Assembly: GCA_020205615.1 (NCBI GenBank) | Contig: CM035164.1 | Location: 127,906,637 to 127,970,636, forward strand | Direction: 5' to 3' | Length of the DNA stretch: 64,000 nt | Source: Panax quinquefolius | Lineage: Eukaryota > Streptophyta > Magnoliopsida > Apiales > Araliaceae | Shown: piece after piece, positions 1-11,777 of the stretch | Position numbering within the stretch: position 1 is the stretch's first letter | Layout: every line of letters starts with the position of its first letter | Translations under genes and position numbers: made by a program | Notes under the pieces: generated by a model | What the model saw: the letters and a program-made list of their open reading frames with translations, nothing else | Database searches by the model: none | Told to the model about the DNA's origin: nothing

Positions 1-145
1 TGAATATTTTATAACCACTTGCTTATTTTGAAATATTTAAGTATTTAACCCATAACTATCCACATTAATCAAATCAACCCTTACTATTTCAAAATAATAA
101 ATAAAGGAAATTCCTTTTTATTTAAAAAAATTTGAGGTCTTCTGA
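1..145 (-). repeat. Partial gypsy LTR (first LTR of the tandem array)
   Basis: The first 145 bases match the last part of the LTRs that end at 5981 and 11777. They share the AT-rich stretch about cardinal positions 1-130 and the terminal GAGGTCTT block. In element orientation (minus strand) this is the start of the 3' LTR of the first unit, and the rest lies outside the window. The terminal TGTAAGACC of the other copies is slightly altered here. Confidence is high that it is an LTR piece because the polypurine-type tract and pol end follow directly. Confidence 0.85.
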
Positions 146-1850
146 CCTCCCTCCTTATGAAATTTAAGTCCTCGAAATTGGCGTGCGATACACAGTGTTT
201 GAAAAGGTAAAGATACCTCGCTTTCATTTTCGTTTCCAACTCCCGTCATTTCCTCGATAGCATGGTTTCTCCACAAAACTTTAACTTATGGTATAACCTC
301 GATACATAGGTCGTATTCTTTCTCTCTACAAAATCTTGGCGGTACCTCCTCTTCACGTTAAGTCTTGACTATCTCGTCGTCGGTTCTAACTTCGATAGCG
401 TGTTTGGTCGTCCACATATTTACGTAACATCGATCGTGAAAAAGCGTTATGAACACGCGTCATACTTGGCGGTAAAAGCGAGTCTATAGGCCACGATTCC
501 TATTCGATCGAGAATTTCAAATGGATTAATAAATCGAAGGTTTGAGCTTTCCTCACCTCACCGATTCTCGCTTTTGAAATAACAACTTCTTGCACCTCCT
601 TCTTCAAATTCATCATTTCGGTGTGTGTAGCTTGAGCGACTTTAACTTTATCGATTAAAATCGATTATACTCGATTATCACGTGCGTATATCATCACGTG
701 GGTACCTAGAGTTTTCATCTCCATCTCTATTATTTGTAAATTATCTGAAATTAGTCTTTGACAATATCGTTTCTCGTACTTGTATCGATCTTCTACTCAA
801 CACGTCGGCTACCACGTTAAACTTTTCGAGGATGGCATGGTGAACATGTCTTTGAAATGAGTCTCCTCTTGAGTTCTTGAAGCTCTTCCCACATTCCTTG
901 CTCCATTCGAATTTTGTATCTCTACGAGTTAGCTTCGTTAATGGAATAGCGATTCGAGAATATCCTTCAACGTATCTCAGATAATAACCAACTAAGCCTG
1001 AAAACTACGTATTTAGATTCTGAAACTTAGGTTGTTCTCAATGTGACTCGTATCCCAACCTTGGATATGCGTCACAATGACACCTATCGATTTACTATCG
1101 CACGAATATGGCGTCCCTTACGAGAGAGTGCGGCTTAGGTGAATTCCACAAAAAGTCACAAGATAAAGGCTCGTGTACCAAATTCTATAGTTGAATTTTT
1201 AACTCACGAAGTTCAATAGGAGCCATTCGATATGAGATTTTAGAAATGAGTTTTGTCTGGGGGTTCAAAGTCGATACAAAATTTAATATCGATCTTTGGG
1301 AGTAAGCGATAAATTCTTGAAATACGTCGGGAAAAATCAATAACAACAGAATATTATTCAAATCGGCGTGTCTTTATTCAAATCCATAACATGGACTAAG
1401 AAAACTTGACATCCGTAATAAGCGAATGACTTCATGGCTTGATATGAAAATGTTTGACTACTGATGGTTTGATTGCTTGAGTTGAATAACGGGTTGCTTA
1501 GGAATATGAAAACTAACAACCTTACAAAAGCAATCAATTTTGGCGTGATGAGTAGTTAACCAATCAATCCCATCAAAGCAAATATCTTTAAAGAGATAAG
1601 GTTAACGGTAATGGTAATGGTGCCAACTTGAATCAAATAAGATTTTTAAACAACGGATGTAATGAAAGTTTCTCTAACAGAGTCTCCATAAATAGGTCAA
1701 ATCTAATTTCTCGTAGTCAGTTCAAGCGTTGGCGCTTGACGAAGAGATAAAAAGAATGGGTAGAACAGGTATCTAGTAAGGTATAAACTTCGCAAAATTT
1801 ATAATTAACTAACCCGTGCTAACCGTTCGGGTTCTCGTATTTTAATGAAG

Positions 1851-3021
1851 TCACGACAAAAACGCTCTTCGAGAATCGTTGACTTTGACTTTTACGGGAC
1901 ATCCTTTTGAGTCACCATTCCCATTGCTGTAGGTTTTCGATATCGTACAATCTCGAACGATATGTCCTTCTTTTCCACAATTATAGCATACCTTAAAGCT
2001 GTTGTGGGCGGCGGTTTGGGCGATATATCCCTCTTTCCGCATTTGTAACATGTCGACCAGATGGTCTTTCTCCTCCTTGGAACCCGATTGCCCTTTGGCG
2101 GCCGACGTCTTCACATGGTGGTTGTTGAATCTCCTCTTTTAAAATCTCCTCCCAACTCGCTTCTTCTATTTTCATGGCCACGATTACCACGGAGTGGTTC
2201 TGCCTTTGTCCGTATTCTTCTTTCTCCACTTTGGTTATCGTTATTACGATGATTTACTATCTTTGGTATGATCCTGGTTATGGTCCCTCGGTTGAGCGTA
2301 CTCGTTATCTCGCTCTAACAATGAGCCACATTTTGACAACATCTGAATAGAGAAAATTTATGAGAAATGAGATCTTGGCGTATCTTAGGGTTTCAAACCT
2401 CTCGAAACATCCGCGTCATCGTTCCTCATTCTCCACCAAATGAGGTGCAAAGCACGGATAACTCCGCGAACTTAAGCCTCGTCTTTGGGACAAATCGTGT
2501 TATTACTGCTCTGATCTAATAAACTCCACTTCCTTCGTATAGCGAATACTTTCGGGAAAGTACTTGTCATTAAATGTTCTTCAAACGTCTCCCGTGACAT
2601 CTTTGAGTGCGGTGGATGGATGGAGTGCTTCCTTCATTTCCCACCGATGTCTGCCTCGCCACGGAACATAAAAGGTGGCGAATGGAACTTTACATTCCTC
2701 GTGCATCCCAGACATCGAATATCTTGGTAATTTGCTTGACCCGTGTTTCCGCCGTGATCGGATCTGGCTTTCCCTTAAATTCGGTGGTCCCAACTCTTTG
2801 AAGCTTTGCTTGGTACATGACCACCGTGAATTGCTATCATTTCCTCCTATATTTTGAACACGAGTCTCCTCCAAATCGATTTTTGCATGAGCTGCGCAAA
2901 AAACTTCTAAACATCCCTCGTTCATCATCATCTGCTTTCCGTGGTGTTGTTCACGGGAGGAACATTGCCCGACTGTTGCCGTTCTCCTCGTTGGTAAATC
3001 TGAGCATCTCCACGGTCTCAT
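1851..3021 (-). pseudogene. gag remnant, gypsy unit A
   Basis: Minus-strand fragments encode a gag-like polyprotein. The clearest landmark is a zinc knuckle C-x2-C-x4-H-x4-C (CYNCGKEGHIVRDC) in the fragment 1851-2114. Upstream fragments (2581-3021 and others) correspond to the capsid region of the second copy at about 8230-8860 and of the plus-strand element at 51.9-52.2 kb. Several frameshifts and stops interrupt it. Gag would package element RNA into virus-like particles; this copy cannot make full-length protein as read. Some breaks could be consensus errors, because they fall in indel-rich spots that differ between the two copies. Confidence 0.75.
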
Positions 3022-3221
3022 TTACTCCACTTATTAATATTCTCGATCGACATTCTCAAATCATGTGTCAAAAATAAGGGTTAATTAAGAAATCAATATA
3101 TCACATAATATCCTATATCTTTGACCAACCAACAAATAAGCTTAGGTAGGACACACTTTAGCGAAGGATTTACTCGTCTCTCCCTCCTAGTTCTATTCCC
3201 AGATCTCCGCCAGAGATCATA

Positions 3222-3238
3222 TCCTAAGCTCGATACCA
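3222..3238 (-). other. Retrotransposon primer-binding site (tRNA-Met type)
   Basis: On the minus strand the bases next to the LTR read TGGTATCGAGCTTAGG, close to the TGGTATCAGAGC complement of initiator tRNA-Met used by many plant LTR retrotransposons. It sits two bases from the LTR edge, which fixes the orientation of unit A as minus and the LTR boundary at 3240. The equivalent site of unit B (about 9012-9028) is degenerate. Confidence 0.75.
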
Positions 3239-3782
3239 TTGTGGCGACCCCAAAATAGGTCCATTCCATCCAACCCATTCGAATTAAGCCAAATACATGG
3301 TGCATGCAAACAACTACAACTTTATTATCACAACAATAAAAAGCGTGAGTTTAAATACAAATATTATCTTCAGAATGATATTTATACTCAAATAAATCCT
3401 CATCACATTTATTGATACATTATTTTACAATAATGGTGAGGACTACTAAACAACTCTCTCTAGAACCTTCATTCCATACCCCGACTAGTACTCGCTACAT
3501 TCTCGCCTCCACGAGAAGAAAAATGGAACAACAAGGAAAAGGGTGAGCTCAACTAGCCCGATAAAGAATGTTATGACTAAGATAATATACAACAAATTAT
3601 CGTTAGTCTCCAACGAGGAAAAATCGATAGAATACAATAGACAACAAGTTTCGGATCAATATTATGGCAGTGAAATAATAATTCATAGAAGAGTTACGTA
3701 GAGAATGAAATCTACTATAATCTATGAATTTAACGATCCATCATCAATATTTTATCCTGTAACATCAATCAATATTCTTCTC

Positions 3783-4042
3783 AAATCAAATATTCATCTT
3801 TGCACTCTGAGCCAAAGATATTCATCAATCGGTCGTATTCATCTCAACACTGTTCATCTTTTTGCACTAAAGGCCAAAGATATTCATCGATCGGTCGTGT
3901 TCATTTAAACACTGTTCATCTTTCTTTGCTAATTAAAGATACTCTGAGCCAAAGATATTCTTGAAAATCATTCATCTTTTGCTCTACAGGGCCAAGATAT
4001 TCTTCAAAATCATTCATCTTTACTTCTACGGGCCAAAGATAT
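3783..4042. repeat. Minisatellite in LTR 2 (CATCTTTGCACT...CAAAGATATTC units)
   Basis: Six imperfect units share a core of TTCATCTTTGCACT followed by a GGCCAAAGATATTC block. The first units are about 60 bp (with a TCGGTC...TTCAT spacer) and the later ones about 42 bp. The same array occurs at 9585-9830 in LTR 3, so it belongs to the LTR family and predates the tandem duplication. Confidence 0.85.
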
Positions 4043-4384
4043 TCAATAATATCATCATTTAAGGCGAGGATGATGAAAAATATTTTTAAAAACGAATCCA
4101 AATGAAACAAAATGACAGGAGGATTAAGGATTAAATACTTTATTTTATCCACGTCCAAAATACCTCAAAAATAATCACGGTGGTGTAAAATTCAAGAATG
4201 ATCAAAACATGGATCAATCAAAGCTAGTATCCGAATAGATATTTTAGACGAAAAGAAAAATTTTCATTTTTCGTTGAATAAGTCTTATTCGTGAATGAAT
4301 AGTCAGATATCGTGAATAATAGTCTTATATCGTGAATAGTAACTCAAACACCAAAAGATAGAAATTCCACAAAAAACATCTTCA

Positions 4385-4470
4385 CGCTTAATAGTGAATA
4401 GTACTCGTGAATAGTAACTCGTGAATAGTAACTCATGAATAGTAACTCGTGAATAGTAACTCATGAATAA
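4385..4470. repeat. 14-bp tandem array in LTR 2 (CGTGAATAGTAACT)
   Basis: About five to six tandem units of CGTGAATAGTAACT, some with CATGAATAGTAACT. The corresponding array in LTR 3 (10185-10250) has CGTGAATAAGAACT in every unit, so each array is homogeneous for its own variant. Confidence 0.8.
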
Positions 4471-5984
4471 GTAACCCCGACATGAAAAAGTTCCAAATTT
4501 GATAAAAAGTTCCAACCAATATTTGAAAGTAATGATATTGAAGAAATAATATCATCTGAGAAGAAAATAACATCCCTTACCTCGAAGAATCAATCGATTA
4601 CTTGAAGGAAAGGTCGGAGTGATCTTTGAATGAAACTTATCTTTGAGCAATGAAACTCTCAAAGTATCTAAATACTCACAAAATACGCTCAATAATATAG
4701 AGAGAAAGAAAAAACTTTGTTTACGGTGTGATTTTCAATTCTAACTTAGCCCTCTATTTATAGGAAAATGTTAGCCAAAAGCGGACTTGACTGCTTTACG
4801 ATGGCTTTACTCTTACTATTGCCACCCACCACATTTGAAATAAAATTCAGCACATTTTTCACCAACCACAAGTGGGGCCCACTCAATTCTAGAATTTTCC
4901 ACCAAAATCAATTATAAACCTAATTTAGAATCCGACACCTCTTAAAATTCACAACAAATCATTCGTGCATTTTAACGGTTCAAAATTTGTGGACATATAC
5001 TCAACTTATGTATGTATAACATACCCAAAAAATTACCACAATCCAACGGTCGGATTAAAAATTATAACCCCGCATGATATATCTCAAAACCCACGATTTA
5101 ATTTTTAATACCTCCAATCCGATAAAATCTTGATAAAACACCTCAACATTAATTCCTTCATTAATAACCACATAAATAAATCCATCATTTATATTCATAT
5201 AAAATAAATATTTCTTATCATATGAATCAATAATTAATTATTCACAAATAATATTACGAGAATCACATTTATGATGACCAAAGTTGTTCCCGGAAGAGGG
5301 GCTTTCGATAAGGATCTCTCACTACTTGGCGCCTTGATTAGGTGACCAAACCTCTCCTTAGACGAACTTTCTAGACATTGCCAATAATGTTATCTAATAA
5401 TATTATTCAAATAATATGAATTATTGATCGATAATGGGAAATCTTGTGCGATGACAATTATTGAACAATGATAATATAAAATATCAACGCAACAATTATT
5501 GAATCAATAAAATAAAATATTGAGCGATAATTCTTGTGAAATTATTGAGTAGTGCCTTCTTACGTAAGGATCAATAATTCAACAATCTTCATGCAATACT
5601 GGTAATATTCTTTGTGCGACCACGCGTATTCATCGTATTTTTTAACCACCGGTATTCAACAGGATCTTAATTGAACAACAACTACGTGCGTTATTTATAA
5701 CCACCCAAACTTTGTCATTTTCTTCATCCGATAAACTTTCCCGTTATGGGGCCCACACATGGTTTGCGGCCGTCGTGCGAATATTCTCGACGATGCATTT
5801 AATATTCCACGACGAAAACGAATATTCCCCGACAATGATGAATATTTTATAACCACTTGCTTATTTTGAAATATTTGCGTATTTTACCCATAACTAACCA
5901 CATTAATCAAATCAACCCTTACTATTTCAAAATAATAAATAAAGGAAATTCCTTTTATTTAAAAAAATTTGAGGTCTTACAACC

Positions 5985-7640
5985 TCCCTCCTTATGAAAT
6001 TTCGTCCTCGAAATTGACGTGCGATACTGGTGTTTGAAAAGGTAAAGATACCTCGCTTTCATTTTCGCTTTCCAACTCCCAGTCATTTCCTCAATAAAGA
6101 TGGTTTCTCCACAAAACTTTAACTTATGGTATAACCTCGATGACATAGGTCATGTTCTTTCCTCTACAAAATCTTGACAGTACCTCCTCGTCACGTTAAG
6201 TCTTCGCTATCTTGTCCGGTTCTAACTCAATGACGTGTTTGGTCGTCCACATATTTACGTAACATCGATACGTGAAAACGTTATAAACACGTCATACTTC
6301 AAGGCGGTGAAACGAGTCTATAGGCCACAATTCCTATTCGATCGAGAATTTCAACCGGATTAATAAATCGAAGGTTTGAGCTTTCCTCACCTCAACGATT
6401 CTCGCTTTTGAAATAACAACTTCTTGCACCTCCTTCTTCAAATTCATCACCTCAGTGTGTAGCTTGAATTTTTAACTTTATCGATTAAAGTCGATTATAC
6501 TCAGATATCATCACGTGGGTACCTAGAGTTTTCATCTCCATCTCTATTATTTGTAAATTATACTGAAATTAGTCTTTGACAATATCGTACTTCGTACTTG
6601 TATACGATCTTCTACTCAACACGTCGGTACCACGTTCGCTTTTCGAGATGGCATGGTCGAAACATGTCTTTAAATGAGTCTCCTCTTGAGTTCTTTCAAG
6701 CTCTTCCCACATTCCTTGCTCCATTCGAATTTTGTATCTCTACGAGTTAGCTACGTTAATGGAATAGCGATTCGAGAATATCCTTCAACGTATCTCCGAT
6801 AATAACCAACTAAGCCTGAAAACTATGCATTTCGATTCTGACTTAGGTTGTTCTCAAATCGTGACTCATATCCCAACCTTGGATAAAGACGTCACAATGA
6901 CACCTATCGATTTCTTATCGCATCGAATATGACGTCCCTTTACAGAGAGAGTCCGGCTTAGGTGAATTCCACAAAGGAAGTCACAAGATAAAGGCTCGTG
7001 TACCAAATTCTATAGTTGAATTTTTAACTCCACGAGTTTGATAGAGCCATTCGATATGAGATTTTAGAAATGAGTTTTGTCTCGGGTCAAAGTCGATACA
7101 ACATTTAATATCGGTCTTTGGGAGTAAGCCATAAATTCTTCAGAAATACGTCGGGAAAAATCAATAACAACAGAATATTATTCAAATCGACGTGTCTTTA
7201 TTCAAATCCATAACATGGACTAAGAAAACTTGACATCCGTAATAAACGAATGACTTCATGGCTTGATATGAAAATGTTTGACTACAATGGTTTGATCGCT
7301 TGAGTTCGAATAACGGGTTGCTTAGGAATATGAAAACTAACAACCTTACAAAAGCAATCAATTTTGGCGTGATGAGTAGTTAACCAATCAATCCCCAAAA
7401 GCAAGTATCTTTAAAGAGATAAGGTCAACAGTAAGGTAATGGTGCCAACTTGAATCAAATAAGATTTTTAAACAACGGATGTAATGAAAGTTTCTCCTAA
7501 CGAGTCTCCATAAATAGGTCCAAGTCTAATTTCTCCGTAGTCAAGTTCAAACGTTGAGCGCAAGCAAGAGATAAAGAATGGGTAGAATCCAAGATTCTAG
7601 TAAGGTATAAACATCGCAAGAATTTATAATTAACTAACCT
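5985..7640 (-). pseudogene. Truncated pol remnant (PR, RT end, RH end, IN end), unit B
   Basis: Translating the minus strand piecewise gives a retropepsin-region motif GIDWLTTHHAKID, a VGYYRRYV block at the end of the RT domain, a VLSRR block at the end of RNase H, and a VAYRL...HVSMLRKYV block from the integrase C-terminus. A final FEDEIS-like end precedes the purine tract. The YIDD active-site region, the RNase H core and the integrase HHCC/DDE domains are not present. It cannot be functional and would depend on proteins from an intact relative. Confidence 0.75.
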
Positions 7641-7689
7641 GTCTAAACCGTTCGGGTTCCTCGTATTTTTGACCGGTCACGACAAACGC

Positions 7690-8861
7690 TCTTCCGAGAA
7701 TCGTTGACTTTGACTTTTCTGGGACATCCTTTTGAGTCACCGCCTCACGTGACTAGGTTTCGATATCGTCTAATCTCGAACGATATGTCCTTCTTTCCAC
7801 AATTATAGCATACCTTAAACTGTTGTGGGCGCCAATGATATGTCCTCTTTTTCCATTTTTGTAACATACGACCGATGGTCTTTCTCTCCTTGGAACCCGG
7901 TTGCCCTTTGGCGCCGACGTCTTCACATGGTCGTTGTTGAATCTCCTCTTTTAAAATCTCCTCCCAACTCGCTTCTTCTATTTTCATGCGCCACGATTAC
8001 CACCAGAGTGGTTACCGCCTTTGTCCGTATTCTTCTTTCTCCACCGGTTATCGTTATTACGATGATCGCTATCTTTGGTATGATCCTCGTTATGGTCCCT
8101 CGGTTGAACGTACTTTCGTTATCTCGCTTCTAACAATCGAGCCCTATTTACAACATCCGAATAGAGAGAAAATTTATGAGAAATGAGATCTTGACGTATC
8201 TTGGGTTTCAAACCTCTCGAAACATCCGCGTCATCGCTCCTCATTCTCCACCAAATGAGGTGCAACTCGGATAACTCCGCGAACTTCGCCTCGTCGGGAC
8301 ACCGCCATGTTATTCTCGCTTAGTCTAATAAACTCCACTTCCTTCATATATCGATGAATACTTTCGTGGAAGTACTTGTCATTGAATCGCTTCAAACGTC
8401 TCCCATGACATGCCGTGCGCAACCGGATGGGTACGCTTCACGATTCCCACCAATGTCACCTCGCCACGGAACATAAAGGTGGCGAATGGAACCTTCGTTC
8501 TCCGTGCATCCCAAGACATCGAATATCTTGGTAATTTGCTTGACCCATGTTTCCGCCGTAATCGGATCCGCTTTCCCTTAAATTCGTGGTCCCAACTCTT
8601 TGAATCGCTTGTTTGTGACCACCCGTGAATTGCTATCATTTCTCCTATAATTTGAACACGAGTCTCCTCGTCCCGATTTTGCATGAACCGCAAAAACTTC
8701 TAAACATTCCCTCGTTCATCATCTCGCTCGGTGGTGTTGTTCACAGGAGGAACATTGCCCGACTGTTGACGCTTCTCCTCGTTGGTGAAAGACAGCATCT
8801 CCACGGTCTCATTTACTCCATTGTTAATATTCTCATTCGACATTCTCAAATCTTGTCATAA
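7690..8861 (-). pseudogene. gag remnant, gypsy unit B
   Basis: Minus-strand fragments 7745-7987 and 8231-8693 match the gag pieces of unit A. The zinc knuckle is damaged (CYNCGKK followed by DISFE, so the spacing and final Cys are lost) although unit A keeps it. The capsid-like part includes an FRGEVTLVG segment also visible in unit A as a frameshifted relative. Multiple frame breaks are present. As in unit A, some may be sequence errors rather than real mutations. Confidence 0.7.
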
Positions 8862-9584
8862 AATAAGGGTTAATTAAGAAATCAATATATCACATAATAT
8901 CCCTATATCTTGACCAACCAACAAATAAGCTTAGGTAGGACACACTAGCGAAGGATTTACTCGTCTCTCCTCTCTAGTTCTATTCCCCGATCTCCGCCAG
9001 AGATCATATCCCTAAGCTCGATATTAACCGTGACGACCCCAAAATAGGTCCATTCCATCCAACCCATTCTGAAATCGCCAAATACATGGTATGTAAACAA
9101 CTACAACTTTATTATCACAACAATAAAATCAGTGAGTTTAAATACAAATATTATCTTCTGACAATATTTATACTCAAATAAATTCTCATCACATTTATTG
9201 ATACATTATTTTACAATAATGGTGAGGACTACTAAACAACTCTCTCTGTAACCTTCATTCCATACCCACTCGACTAAGATCGCTACATTCTCGCCCTCCC
9301 GAGAAGAAAAATGGAACAACAAGGAAAAGGGTGAGCTCAACTAGCCCAATTAAGAAAGAATGTTATGACTAAGATAATATACAACAAATTATCGTTAGTC
9401 TCCAACGAGGAAAAATCGATAGAATACAATAGATAACAAGTTTCGATCAATATTCGCAATGAAATAATAATTCATGTAAGAGTTACGTAGAGAATGAAAT
9501 CTACTATAATCTATGAATTCAACAATCCATCATCAATATTTTATCCTCAGTAACATCAATCAATATTCTTCTCAAATCAAATAT

Positions 9585-9830
9585 TCATCTTTGCACTACA
9601 GGCCAAAGATATTCATCAATCGGTCATGTTCATCTCAACACCTGTTCATCTTTGCACTAAAGGCCAAAGATATTCATCAGTCGGTCATGTTCATTTAAAC
9701 ACCTGCTCATCTTTGCACTACAGGCCAAAGATATTCTTCAGAAATCATTCATCTTTGCACTACAGGCCAAAGATATTCTTCAGAAATCATTCATCTTTGC
9801 ACTACAGGCCAAAGATATTCAATAATATCA
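9585..9830. repeat. Minisatellite in LTR 3 (61-bp and 42-bp units)
   Basis: Five units carry TTCATCTTTGCACTACAGGC plus a CCAAAGATATTC block. The last three are near-perfect 42-bp copies ending CAGAAATCA. It corresponds to 3783-4042 in LTR 2, where the unit junctions differ by small indels. Confidence 0.88.
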
Positions 9831-10184
9831 TCATTTAAGACTGAGGATGATGAAAATATTTTTAAAGAAACGAATCCAAAGTGAAACAAAATGACAAGGA
9901 TTAAGGATTCAGATTTTATTTTATCCACGTCCAAAAATACCTCAAAAATAATCACAATGGTGTAAAATTCAAGAATGATCAAAACATGGATACAATCAAA
10001 GCTAGTATCCGTAATAGATATTTTAGACGAAAAGAAAAATTTTCATTTTTAGGAATAATAGTGTCGATTCGTGAATAAAGTCTCAGATATCGTGAATAAG
10101 GTCGATAATCGTGAATAAGAACTCTACACCAAAAGATAGAAATTCCACAAAAAACATCTTCACGCTTACGCTTAATAGTACTCG

Positions 10185-10250
10185 TGAATAAGAACTCGTG
10201 AATAAGAACTCATAAATAAGAACTCGTGAATAAGAACTCATGAATAAGTA
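10185..10250. repeat. 14-bp tandem array in LTR 3 (CGTGAATAAGAACT)
   Basis: Five tandem units of CGTGAATAAGAACT or CATGAATAAGAACT. The sister array at 4385-4470 carries AGTAACT where this one has AAGAACT, in every unit. Confidence 0.8.
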
Positions 10251-11777
10251 ACCCCGACATGAAAAAGTTCCAAATTTGATAAAAAGTTCCAACCAATATT
10301 TCAAAGATAATGATATCAAGAAATAATATCATCCGAGAAGAAAATAACATCCCTTACCTCAAAGAATCGATTGCTAAGGAAAGGCTCAAGTGATGTTTGA
10401 ATGAAACTTGTCAGACGAAAGCAAAGAACTCTCAAAGTATCTAAATACTCACAAAATACGCTTCAATAATATAGAGAGAAAAGAGAAAAACTTTGTTTCG
10501 GTGTGATTTTCAATTCTAACTTAGCCCTCTCTATTTATAGGAAAATGTTAGCCCACCAAAGGCAGACTTGACGACTTCACCACTGATGGCTTTACCTCGC
10601 TACTATTGCCACCCACCACATTTGAAATAAAATTCAGCACATTTTTCACCAACCACAAGTGGGGCCCACTCAATTCTAGAATTTTCCACCAAAATCAATT
10701 ATAAACCTAATTTACGAATCCGACACCTCTTAAAATTCACAACAAATCATTCGTGCATTTTTAACGGTTCAAAATTTGTGGACATATACTTAACTTATGT
10801 ATGTATAACATACCCAAAAATTACCACAATCCAACTATCGGATTAAAAATTATAACCCCGCATGAATGTATCTCAAAACCCCCGATTTAATTTTTTAATA
10901 CCTCCAACCGATAAAATATATTGATAAAACACCTCAACATTAATTCCTTCATTAATAACCACATAAATAAATCCATCATTTATATTCATATAAAATAAAT
11001 ATTTCCTTATCATATGAATCAATAATTAATTATTCACAAATAATATTACGTAATCACATTTATGATAACCAGTCGCTTCCTGTGAAAGAGGGGCTTTCCA
11101 ATAAGGATCTCTCTCATCTTGGCGCCATGAATTAGGTGACCAAACCTCTCCTTATGTAACTTTCTAGACATTGCCAATAATGTTATCTAATAATATTATT
11201 CAAATAATATGAATTATTGATCCGATAATGGGAAATCTTGTGCGATGACAATTATTGAAACAATGAATAATATAAAATATCAACGCAACAATTATTGAAT
11301 CAATAAAATAAAATATTGAGCGAATAATTCTTATCGTAATAATTATTGAGTAGTGCCTTCTTACGTAAGTGATCAATAATTCAATAATATCAGGTAATAC
11401 TGGTGTCTTATCTTTATGCGACCACGCCAGACATCGTATTTTAACCACCGTATTCTAACAGCTTTAACGATAACAACTACGCCAATTATTTATAACCACC
11501 CAAACTTTGTCATTTTCTTCATCCGACAGCTTATCCGTTATGGGCTCCACACATGGTCATTTCTACTGTCCGTCACGAATATTCCCCAACAAGTCATTTA
11601 ATATTCCACGACCAAACGAATATTCCCCACAACAATGAATATTTTATAACCACTTGCTTATTTTGAAATATTTATGCATTTTACCCATAACTAACCACAT
11701 TAATCAAATCAACCCTTACTATTTCAAAATAATAAATAAAGGAAATTCCTTTTATTTAAAAAAATTTTGGTCTTACA

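Larger units (their letters stand above)
146..3239 (-). mobile_element. Internal region of Ty3/gypsy unit A (deletion derivative)
   Basis: Read on the minus strand, this holds a primer-binding site next to the LTR at 3238, a gag region with a CCHC zinc knuckle, a protease remnant (GIDWLTTHHAKID, near 1531-1573), a reverse-transcriptase thumb scrap (VGYYR, near 950-997), the end of RNase H (LSRR motif near 800) and the C-terminal part of integrase with an HVSMLRKYV-like motif. It ends in a purine tract. Relative to the gypsy element at 51404-55244, the RT core, most of RNase H and the integrase catalytic core are missing. Only about 3.1 kb remains, so the unit cannot encode its own transposition proteins. 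Frames are broken throughout. Lineage is probably Tekay/Del-like, judged from the tRNA-Met type PBS, long LTRs and the purine-tract sequence. Confidence 0.85.
3240..5981 (-). repeat. Gypsy LTR 2, shared by units A and B (about 2.74 kb)
   Basis: This block lies between the primer-binding site of unit A and the purine tract of unit B, so one LTR serves as 5' LTR of A and 3' LTR of B. In plus orientation it starts TGTGGCGACCCC and ends GGTCTTACA, giving TG...CA ends on either strand. It aligns over its whole length with 9031-11777. Inside are a minisatellite (about 3783-4040) and a short 14-bp array (about 4385-4470). No long ORF is supported; the short ORFs are by-products of the repeats. Confidence 0.88.
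5982..9030 (-). mobile_element. Internal region of Ty3/gypsy unit B (deletion derivative)
   Basis: Near-duplicate of unit A in the same orientation. The purine tract lies at 5982-6010 (minus strand AAGGAGGGAGGT next to TGTAAGACC, as in Tekay/Del-type elements). Integrase C-terminal remnants follow (about 6240-6340), then an LSRR motif (about 6608-6648), an RT thumb scrap (VGYYRRY, 6770-6817), a protease motif (7354-7396) and gag (7690-8860). The same three gaps seen in unit A are present: about 0.4-0.5 kb of the RT core, about 0.3 kb of RNase H and the whole integrase catalytic core. The deletions therefore predate the duplication. Confidence 0.85.
9031..11777 (-). repeat. Gypsy LTR 3 (5' LTR of unit B, about 2.75 kb)
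   Basis: Full-length counterpart of LTR 2. In plus orientation it starts TGACGACCCC after a damaged primer-binding site and ends at TCTTACA (11777). Long stretches, for example 10610-10700 versus 4820-4910, are identical or nearly so, while other places differ by clustered 1-3 bp indels. It abuts an exon-like open frame at 11778, so its outer edge is an insertion boundary. The target-site duplication cannot be checked because the far end of the array lies outside the window. Confidence 0.88.

Noticed and set aside
3783..4042. Regular repeats with spacers, CRISPR-like at first sight
   Set aside because: Units are adjacent minisatellite copies without unique spacers, inside a plant LTR; no cas genes.
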